From assembly GCA_028716525.1 (NCBI GenBank), contig JAQUPQ010000004.1:62001-126000 (forward strand): a stretch of 64,000 nt of DNA, in the 5' to 3' direction. Positions 34,555 through 41,183 of the stretch are shown one piece after another. A model generated the notes under the pieces. The model did not search any database. It had not been told where the DNA came from and saw nothing but the letters and a program-made list of their open reading frames with translations. Made by a program: the position numbers and the translations under genes. Position 1 is the stretch's first letter, and each line of letters starts with the position of its first letter. This DNA comes from Terriglobia bacterium (GTDB lineage: Bacteria; Acidobacteriota; Terriglobia; JAIQFV01).

Positions 34555-35571
34555 ATGACCATATTCGAAAAGCTCCGCGCCGAAAACTGTGAGCGACTTC
34601 TTGCCTTCGACGATGAAAGCAGCGGGCTGCGGGGGTTCATTGCTATTCATACCCTCCGAAAAGGCCGAGCGTTGGGGGGCATCCGACTTTGGAATTATCC
34701 TAGTGAAGAGGCAGCCCTGGACGATGCCATCAAGCTGGCGGTGACGATGACCCGCAAGGTGGTGATGGCCGATCTTCCTTGTGGGGGCGCCAAGTGCGTG
34801 GTGTGGAATCACGAAAAGTTAAAACGTAAGCCGGCTCTCCTTCGCCTGGGAGAGATGATTGAGTCTTTACAGGGCATTTTCTTTGCGGGGCGGGATCTTG
34901 GGATTTCGCCGGTCGATTTGGCCATCTTGGCGAAAGCCTCTGAGTATGTCGTCAACGAGAACAAGACCGGGGACTTGAGTTTTTATACGGCTCTCGGGGT
35001 GATTCAAGGCATGCGAGCCGTTCTCAAGTTTGTCAATGGAAGCGACAAGCTGCAGGGAGCCACGGTCAGTCTTCAAGGGGTTGGCGAAGTGGGATCGGCT
35101 GTGGCAAAAATGCTGGCCAAGGAGAAAGTGAAACTGGTGGTGACCGACATCGATCGCCATCGAGCACAAGCCATCGCGAAGAAATACAAAGCCACGTTGG
35201 TGGAGCCTGAGGAAATTTTCACAGTTCGCTCCGATATTTTTTCACCCTGCGCCGTGGGAGGCGTTTTGGACGAGGTTCATGTAAAACGGCTGAGGGCCAA
35301 GGCGGTGGTCGGAGCCGCCAATAACCAGCTGGCCTCTCCGGAGATGGGGCAGGAACTTTTAAATCGAGGAATTCATTATGCGCCGGACTATGTCACCAAT
35401 GCCGGTGCGGTGATTCACGGGGCTCGTTTCAGCCTGGACGGCAAAAAAGACAATACCAAGGAAATTCACAGGATCTATGAACGGGTGCTCTCGATTGCTT
35501 CGATCGCCAAGCGCCGGGGGGCTCCCACCAATCTGATTGCGGATGAAATTGTCCGTAAAAAGATGGGATAG
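34555..35571 (+). CDS. Glu/Leu/Phe/Val dehydrogenase-family amino acid dehydrogenase
   Basis: A 338-residue NAD-dependent oxidative deaminase of the leucine dehydrogenase size class. Substrate-binding GGIRLW is present, with Lys68 (MTRK) and catalytic Lys80 (LPCGGAKCVV, usually LPxGGGK). The Rossmann motif is GVGEVGSAVAKML with VTDID after it, and AANNQL and YVTNAGAVIHG belong to the nucleotide domain. It would deaminate a branched-chain or aromatic amino acid to the 2-oxo acid with NADH. Exact specificity cannot be read. It may be controlled by the leader/hairpin upstream. Confidence 0.87.
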   Translation: MTIFEKLRAENCERLLAFDDESSGLRGFIAIHTLRKGRALGGIRLWNYPSEEAALDDAIKLAVTMTRKVVMADLPCGGAKCVVWNHEKLKRKPALLRLGEMIESLQGIFFAGRDLGISPVDLAILAKASEYVVNENKTGDLSFYTALGVIQGMRAVLKFVNGSDKLQGATVSLQGVGEVGSAVAKMLAKEKVKLVVTDIDRHRAQAIAKKYKATLVEPEEIFTVRSDIFSPCAVGGVLDEVHVKRLRAKAVVGAANNQLASPEMGQELLNRGIHYAPDYVTNAGAVIHGARFSLDGKKDNTKEIHRIYERVLSIASIAKRRGAPTNLIADEIVRKKMG

Positions 35572-35584
35572 ATTCAACCCGCCA

Positions 35585-35746
35585 TCATCCCAGCAAGCCT
35601 TTCTTCCAACCTTCCCTGAGAATCTGCTTCTCTGCCTTTCTCGAGGGTCTCTTCTTCCGGGGCACGACCTGGGTCTTGGGATTTCGAACCCAATGTCGGC
35701 GTGGGGGCGTCAGCTCTTTTTTCTCGATGCGAATAATTCTTTTCAT
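35585..35746 (-). CDS. Small basic protein, unknown function
   Basis: A 53-residue, strongly Arg/Lys-rich frame (segments RIEKKELTPPRRHWVRNP and KTQVVPRKKRPSRK). It starts 55 nt after the VWFA gene on the same strand and ends just before the convergent dehydrogenase stop. GGGG lies about 7 nt before its ATG. The W-x-x-NP-x-T-x-V pattern recalls short basic hypothetical proteins seen in many bacteria, but I cannot name a family. A nucleic-acid-binding or ribosome-associated role would fit the charge; that is a guess. Confidence 0.45.
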   Translation of the reverse strand: MKRIIRIEKKELTPPRRHWVRNPKTQVVPRKKRPSRKAEKQILREGWKKGLLG

Positions 35747-35801
35747 GCCAGACCCCGCCAGCCGCAGAAACCTGCCCGGTTTTCCGCCGGCGTCCCGAGT
35801 T

Positions 35802-36674
35802 TCACTCCACCGCGACGATCTCCACTCGGACGTCCTTCCTCCTCGCCCGGATCTTGATACGGCTGCTCTCCGCACCGGTCACTCGAGTTTCCGTTCTTGT
35901 CACGGCCCGATAGGTATGAGTTTCGCGATCGTAAATTTCTGCGGATACTTTGAGGATGTCATCCAAATTCTTCAAACGGTAAGACTGCCCGCCCGTTTGT
36001 TCCGCCAGTTTGATCAGATCTTTATCGTAAAACCGATAGTCGAAAATGGCTCTCATGGCCTGAATATGATTGATCAAATAAAGCACATATTTGCCGGAGG
36101 TGATGGTTTTGACGGCTTGGCCCCAGGCATCGCCGCTCGAGGAATCGGTTCCATCGGTAATGAGAACCAGGACGCGTCGCCCCGGTGTTGCCTCAGAGTC
36201 TGATTCGAAGCGTTTGAGCGAAGCCACAATTGAATCGGAGAGGGGCGAATCGCCTCCCAATTTGATTTTTTGTAAGTTGTTGACCAATTCATCATTGGAA
36301 GTTTCATACGCGCTGAGGAATTGAGGCGGTTGACTGATCGCGCCTAAGGCAATCCGCATGTATTTGGGTTTGGAATCCAGGAATGCCGCGACCAGGTCTT
36401 TGAGCAACGACCTGTTGTTTAAAGCCGTGTAGCCGGCATCCACCAGGACGATCATTCGCGGGGGAGGATGGGGAATCCAGGTCAATGATTCCACCACCAG
36501 TGGCTGACCGTCCAAGGTAGCCTCAATGTCGCCGGGTGTGAGATTTCGGACCAGCTGATTTTCTTTGTTGAAAGCCAGCAGATCGATCCGCAGCGGGTTT
36601 TGCGCCCGGATTGAAGTGCACTCCGAGAGCATCGCCAGCACTAAAGCGGCCAGTCCAAGTGTTATTTTGCGCAT
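35802..36674 (-). CDS. Exported VWFA-domain protein (acidobacterial type)
   Basis: A 290-residue protein with a signal peptide (MRKITLGLAALVLAMLSE ... AQN). A short N-terminal segment (FNKENQLVRNLTPGDIEATLDGQ) is followed by a von Willebrand A domain (RMIVLVDAGYTALNN ... VLVLITDGTDSSSG). The MIDAS motif D-x-S-x-S reads D-A-G-Y-T, so metal binding may differ. This arrangement is common in Acidobacteria ('VWFA-related' proteins). ATG 36674 begins the signal peptide; the frame extends 10 codons further without an SD. It probably acts in the periplasm or on the surface. Confidence 0.78.
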   Translation of the reverse strand: MRKITLGLAALVLAMLSECTSIRAQNPLRIDLLAFNKENQLVRNLTPGDIEATLDGQPLVVESLTWIPHPPPRMIVLVDAGYTALNNRSLLKDLVAAFLDSKPKYMRIALGAISQPPQFLSAYETSNDELVNNLQKIKLGGDSPLSDSIVASLKRFESDSEATPGRRVLVLITDGTDSSSGDAWGQAVKTITSGKYVLYLINHIQAMRAIFDYRFYDKDLIKLAEQTGGQSYRLKNLDDILKVSAEIYDRETHTYRAVTRTETRVTGAESSRIKIRARRKDVRVEIVAVE

Positions 36675-36830
36675 TGGTGTGCCCAACCGCCGACCCGGCA
36701 ACATTGATGGCGGGATTCTAATGAGACCCGCGGATAAGTGTCAACTCGCAGGTGGAAGATGTGCTTTCTGGTTTGAAGAGAAGCCGAGGACTTAAGCGCC
36801 GAACCCGTTGGCGGGCAACCTCCCATCGAT

Positions 36831-38516
36831 TCACGACCTGACGAACACATCGTGAATCTCTCCCAATTCGCGCGCCGAAGGCGTAATAAGGGTTTTGGAG
36901 TGGATTCTGATCTTTTCGTTGGATTCCACGGCCAGTCGAACGTCACTCTCACAGACGAAATCGACCGCCGGAGAGCTCGCCGGTCTCTGCTCGATCAGCG
37001 TTTTTTTTTCAGCCGGAGAGGACGAGGCGGCGGGACCGATTCCCTTCGAGGCCAGGAATCGTTCCACCACGTTCGCGATGAGAGAGCGGTCCGGTTGGAG
37101 TTCCGTGGAAGCCGAAGGGGCCTTCAATGCACCTGTGTGGGCCGCGGAGGCTTGATATTCCCGCAATTCGAAGGCGACGCGGCGAATATTCAAAAGGTGC
37201 ATGGGCGAGATATTGTCCGACGTGATGTTGCCGCCGGGAGCACCGCAGCCGAGCGTCATGGAAGGGAATAAGCCGGTCGTATAGCCCACCGCGCCGACAG
37301 AGGCCAGCGTGTTCACCACCAGGCGAAACACCGGTTTGTGAAGCGCAAACTCCCGAATGACGGCATCGTCGTTGCAATGCAGCGCCAAGGTGTGCCCCAG
37401 TCCGCCAAAATTCAAAATTTCAATACATCGATCGCATCCCTCCCGCCAGTCCTTCACCACGTAAAATGACAACACCGGAGAAAGCTTCTCGATCGACAGC
37501 GGGAATTTCTTTCCAACTCCTGCAAGCGGGGCAATCAACACCCGCGTTTGAGGCGGGACACTGAATCCGGCTTGTTCGGCAATATGCGCAGCCGGTTTTC
37601 CCACAATCATAGGATTGGCCGTGAACTTGTCCGTCACCACCACGCGCGATACCTTCGAAACCTCTTCTTCATTGAGAAAGTAAGCGCCATTCTTCTTGCA
37701 TTCTTCAATGACGCTGTCTCGGATAACGTCATCGCATACGATGGATTGCTCTGACGAACACAAGGTGCCGAAATCAAAGGTCTTTCCATTAATGATGTCC
37801 CGCACGGCTTTGGGCACCTGGGCGGTCTTTTCGATATAGGCGGGAACATTTCCCGGTCCGACGCCGAAAGCCGGGCGGCCGGAGCTGTAGGCCGCTTTAA
37901 CCAGACCATGCCCACCGGTGGCTAGAATCACAGCCGTTCTCCGATGCGACATCAATTCCTGAGTGGCCTCGAGCGTGGGGCTGGAAAGACATCCGATGAG
38001 GCCTTCCGGAGCGCCGGCGCTTCGCGCTGCCTGATCCAAGATGCGCGCCGTTTCCGCAATGCAACGTTTTGCCGAAGGGTGCGGGCTGATGACCACTCCG
38101 TTTCGCGCCTTCAAGGAAATGAGGACCTTGAACATGGTCGTTGACGTGGGATTGGTGGAGGGGATGATGGCCGCGACAACACCCAGGGGAGAAGCCACCT
38201 CCCAGATCTTGCGCTCCGCGTCCTCGCGAAGAATGCCTACTGTCTTCATGCCCTTGATGGCCTCATAAAGATTGACGCAGCAGAACTGATTCTTGAGTGT
38301 CTTGTCGGGCACGTTGCCAAAACCCGTCTCCTCATGAGCCATCTGTGCCAAGGGCACACAGGCCGTCTGCGCGGCTTTGGCCATGGCGGCCACTACCGCA
38401 TCCACTTTTTCCTGAGAGAATTCCGCGAAAAGCTTTTGAGCTTCGACGGCTCGTTCCATCAGGATTCGAACTTCTTGAATGGCCAGCAGATCGTTGTCAC
38501 GAAGAGTTGAGGTCAT
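36831..38516 (-). CDS. BMC-associated CoA-acylating aldehyde dehydrogenase with encapsulation-like helix and extra tail
   Basis: A 561-residue protein. Residues 1-460 are an EutE/PduP-type aldehyde dehydrogenase, converting an aldehyde plus CoA and NAD to acyl-CoA. Cys253 (GTLCSSEQ) is the nucleophile, and IIPSTNPTSTTMFK and GVGPGNVPAYI are cofactor segments. After the fold comes an amphipathic segment (SLIANVVERFLASKGI, about 478-493) like the encapsulation peptides that target enzymes into bacterial microcompartments. Then follow a Ser/Pro/Ala linker and a final tail (about 518-561; ESDVRLAV and TLITPSARELG) resembling the short ITPxARDL modules of other compartment enzymes. The upstream gene, 39 nt away, encodes a shell protein. 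Confidence 0.87.
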   Translation of the reverse strand: MTSTLRDNDLLAIQEVRILMERAVEAQKLFAEFSQEKVDAVVAAMAKAAQTACVPLAQMAHEETGFGNVPDKTLKNQFCCVNLYEAIKGMKTVGILREDAERKIWEVASPLGVVAAIIPSTNPTSTTMFKVLISLKARNGVVISPHPSAKRCIAETARILDQAARSAGAPEGLIGCLSSPTLEATQELMSHRRTAVILATGGHGLVKAAYSSGRPAFGVGPGNVPAYIEKTAQVPKAVRDIINGKTFDFGTLCSSEQSIVCDDVIRDSVIEECKKNGAYFLNEEEVSKVSRVVVTDKFTANPMIVGKPAAHIAEQAGFSVPPQTRVLIAPLAGVGKKFPLSIEKLSPVLSFYVVKDWREGCDRCIEILNFGGLGHTLALHCNDDAVIREFALHKPVFRLVVNTLASVGAVGYTTGLFPSMTLGCGAPGGNITSDNISPMHLLNIRRVAFELREYQASAAHTGALKAPSASTELQPDRSLIANVVERFLASKGIGPAASSSPAEKKTLIEQRPASSPAVDFVCESDVRLAVESNEKIRIHSKTLITPSARELGEIHDVFVRS

Positions 38517-38555
38517 GAGTTTAGTGGCAGTTCTGCGTATGAAACAGCGCTGAGG

Positions 38556-38855
38556 TTATCTCCCCTTGGAGGAGCCGGCCGCAGTTCCTGCTTTCGGAAT
38601 GAATTTTTCAGCTTCCTCGTGCGGTCGGGGAATGACGTGAACGGCAATCAGTTCTCCGATTCGACGGGCGGCCGCTGCGCCGGCGTCGGTGGCGGCTTTT
38701 ACGGCTCCCACATCCCCACGCACAAACACCGTGACATATCCGGAGCCGATGTATTCCTTTCCGACCAGCAATACGTTGGCACATTTGACCATAGCATCGG
38801 AAGCTTCAATCGCGCCAACCAGACCCTTAGTCTCAATCATTCCAAGTGCTTCCAT
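38556..38855 (-). CDS. Bacterial microcompartment shell protein, hexamer-forming (BMC-H)
   Basis: A 99-residue single BMC domain ([27 protein letters not shown] ... [24 protein letters not shown]), like PduA/EutM/CcmK. Such proteins tile the facets of a protein organelle, with a central pore for substrates. The C-terminal tail after the fold is short and Ala/Gly/Ser/Lys-rich. It is the first gene of a two-gene unit with the aldehyde dehydrogenase. No BMC-P vertex gene, BMC-T gene or signature enzyme is present in this window. Confidence 0.94.
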   Translation of the reverse strand: MEALGMIETKGLVGAIEASDAMVKCANVLLVGKEYIGSGYVTVFVRGDVGAVKAATDAGAAAARRIGELIAVHVIPRPHEEAEKFIPKAGTAAGSSKGR

Positions 38856-38998
38856 GAGGGGACGATCTCCGTCAGTTGAAAGGTCGTGTGAGAGTGGAAC
38901 CCGCCGTCAAAACAGCCATAACTTATCATTGGCGGAATTTGAACGTCAAGGAGAATGCCGTTTAACCCGCGTCGGACGCCGGCAGAGTCGAAACGACG

Positions 38999-39028
38999 TT
39001 GACAGTGTATGCCGACTTTTCCTAAGAT
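38999..39028 (+). promoter_or_regulatory. Predicted promoter for the RodZ-like gene
   Basis: TTGACA (38999-39004), 18-bp spacer, TAAGAT (39023-39028). The predicted start near 39035 excludes the longer frames beginning at 39009 and 39027. Confidence 0.6.
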
Positions 39029-39053
39029 GACAGCAGAGGTCGGAGCGGAGAAT

Positions 39054-40004
39054 ATGGCGTCATTTGGTGAACACCTCAAGCAGATTCGAGAAAACAAAGG
39101 GTACTCCCTCGAGACTTTTTCACAGCTCACAAAGATCAATGCTCACGCCCTCGCGGATTTGGAGGCGGAGCGATTTGACCGGCTTCCCGGAGGTGTGTTT
39201 TCAAGGGGTTTTATCAAATCCTATGCCCGGTTTTGTGGAGTCGATTCCCAGGAGCTACTGAAGGAATACGAAGCCGCTTGGGCACCGGGAAAATCTCCCG
39301 AGATGAAGGATCCTTATTCGGAACGGCCGGCAACCCCTCTTGGTTCGTTCAGCACCGAAACACTCGTCATTGGTGGCGCTGTGATATTGGTTTTGATTGG
39401 AACCCTGATTGGAGTTGTGTATCACACCTGGGCTCAGCACAGTATTTCGACCGATGTTTCTTCAACCGAGCATTCGGGGGAACGCGCAGAAGTTCCTCCG
39501 GCCGAGACTCCGAGCGGCACGGCCGGCGCCCCCTCGGGAATTCCCCCGGTGTTGCCGTCGGACATGACTGGCGGGAAGTCGCCTTCGGGAGACGAAAAGG
39601 CGGGACCTTCCAAGGATGCTCATTCAACCGGCAATCCTCCAGCCCCGGCCGGGTCAGGAAGTACCCCCGTGGGTTCACCCGCAGCCAAGAATGAAAATCC
39701 CCTTGAGAAATCGCTGCCCAATCCTGTTTCTCCAGCCAATTCACCCCAGGCAGGGACCTACATTCTCCAAATCAGCGCCACCGAGGCGGCGTGGATATCG
39801 GTGAAGCGGGATGGGGTTGAAGTGTTTCGTCGCATCCTGCGACCCAACGAAACGGTCAAGTTCAACGCCAAAGGTCGATTTGATGTTTTGTGTGGCAACG
39901 CCGGCGGAATTTCCATCAGCATCGATGGCAAAACCGTTTCTCCGTGGGGCCGACGCGGGGAAGTTAAATCACAAGTTTTTGAACGGTCAGCCCCGAATCA
40001 ATAG
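39054..40004 (+). CDS. RodZ-like membrane-anchored HTH protein
   Basis: A 316-residue protein. An N-terminal HTH of the RodZ type (FGEHLKQIRENKGYSLETFSQ ... GGVFSRGFIKSYARFCGVD) is followed by one membrane span (LVIGGAVILVLIGTLIGVVY). Next comes a long Pro/Ser/Gly-rich periplasmic linker and a C-terminal DUF4115-like beta domain (TEAAWISVKRDGVEVFRRILRPNE). RodZ links MreB filaments to the rod-shape machinery, so a role in cell shape or envelope organisation is likely. GGAG lies 8 nt before ATG 39054. No mreB is in the window. Confidence 0.85.
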   Translation: MASFGEHLKQIRENKGYSLETFSQLTKINAHALADLEAERFDRLPGGVFSRGFIKSYARFCGVDSQELLKEYEAAWAPGKSPEMKDPYSERPATPLGSFSTETLVIGGAVILVLIGTLIGVVYHTWAQHSISTDVSSTEHSGERAEVPPAETPSGTAGAPSGIPPVLPSDMTGGKSPSGDEKAGPSKDAHSTGNPPAPAGSGSTPVGSPAAKNENPLEKSLPNPVSPANSPQAGTYILQISATEAAWISVKRDGVEVFRRILRPNETVKFNAKGRFDVLCGNAGGISISIDGKTVSPWGRRGEVKSQVFERSAPNQ

Positions 40005-40016
40005 TTCCACGCCCGA

Positions 40017-41135
40017 TTGTGGAGGGCAGCGATCGGTTCTCCAATTCTTCAACAACTGAAATCAGGGGAAGCGCCACCCAGCCTCAAGCAGGCGGCGGCG
40101 CGCGGTCTTCTCCCTGTGGCCCAGGAGGAACTCATCGAGATCCTGGTGTTTTTGTCGGACGATCTTGATGGTGGAGTGGCGGGGCAGGCTCGACAGACGC
40201 TGGCGGCCTATCCCGAAGATGTGATACGCCCTTTGTTGGCCAGCTCCTTCACCGCGGAGCCGGTTTTCGAATATTTCTCACGTCCCGCCGTACGATCCCG
40301 AGTTCTTTTGGAAACCATTATTCTGAACACGGCTGCGCCGGATTCGCTCATCCTGCGTCTGGCCGATCAGGTGGAAGCGGCCTTGATTGATGCCATTCTG
40401 ATCAATCTCATGCGCCTCTTGAGAACGCCGGAAATTTTGTTCGCCTTGGAAAACAATTCCAACAACACTCCCGATACGCGACGACGGCTGGGGGAAATCC
40501 GGCTGGAATTTTTTGACAAGCGAAACACTTTTGTTCCCGTGACGCCGTTTTCCATGAGTGAGTCGGTTGAGGAATCTACCGCCGCTGAGGAGGTAGAAGA
40601 GAGCACCCAAGTCGAGAAGCCTTTAACTACCCATGCTCCGGCGGATGCTGTCGTGCACGACACAGCCAAATTAATTGAAGAAGATGGGGAGACGCTTCCC
40701 ACGGAACGCCTCACCACCTTGCAAAGAATCGCCCAAATGACCGTGGCAGAACGCGTTCAATCAGCCATCAAAGGCAGTAAAGATGAACGTTTGATCCTGA
40801 TCCGCGACAGCAACAAGGTTGTCTCACGGGCGGTCGTGCAATCCCCCAAACTTTCTGAAAACGAAGTGGAGTGGTTTGCACAAATGCGAAACGTTAACGA
40901 AGAAGTGTTGCGCCTGATTGGAATTTCTCGGACCTGGTCGAAGAGTTATGGGATCATTCACAATCTCATCCGGAACGCCCGGGCACCACTGTCCGTGACA
41001 CTGCCGATGTTGAAGCGGTTGATGACTCGCGATCTGAAAGCCCTGGCCAGAAATCGAGGTGTGCCCGAGGTGCTGCGCCGAACGGCCCAAAAACAAGTTC
41101 AATTGAGAGAGCAGGGAAGCGCCAGCCAGAGATAG
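40017..41135 (+). CDS. Uncharacterised helical protein, acidobacterial/deltaproteobacterial type
   Basis: About 372 residues, predicted mostly helical, with no signal peptide. The N-terminal part (to about 160) looks like short helical repeats (LIEILVFLSDDLDGGVAGQARQTLAAYP). An acidic, Glu/Ser/Thr-rich linker follows, then a better conserved C-terminal part: IAQMTVAERVQSAIKGSKDERLILIRDSNKVV ... LKALARNRGVPEVLRR. That part resembles hypothetical proteins common in Acidobacteria and deltaproteobacterial groups. It begins 12 nt after the RodZ-like gene and probably shares its transcript. TTG 40017 is the only upstream start, without an SD; a GGAGG at 40021-40025 precedes no standard start codon. 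Function is unknown. Confidence 0.7.
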   Translation: MWRAAIGSPILQQLKSGEAPPSLKQAAARGLLPVAQEELIEILVFLSDDLDGGVAGQARQTLAAYPEDVIRPLLASSFTAEPVFEYFSRPAVRSRVLLETIILNTAAPDSLILRLADQVEAALIDAILINLMRLLRTPEILFALENNSNNTPDTRRRLGEIRLEFFDKRNTFVPVTPFSMSESVEESTAAEEVEESTQVEKPLTTHAPADAVVHDTAKLIEEDGETLPTERLTTLQRIAQMTVAERVQSAIKGSKDERLILIRDSNKVVSRAVVQSPKLSENEVEWFAQMRNVNEEVLRLIGISRTWSKSYGIIHNLIRNARAPLSVTLPMLKRLMTRDLKALARNRGVPEVLRRTAQKQVQLREQGSASQR

Positions 41136-41183
41136 AGAAGAAGGCGACGAAGTAAGCCCCGGACGAAAACCGATCGCGTGAGG

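Noticed and set aside
40017-41135. Assigning the unknown gene a HEAT-repeat or kinase function
   Set aside because: Helical regularity is visible but no family signature or catalytic motif supports a named function.
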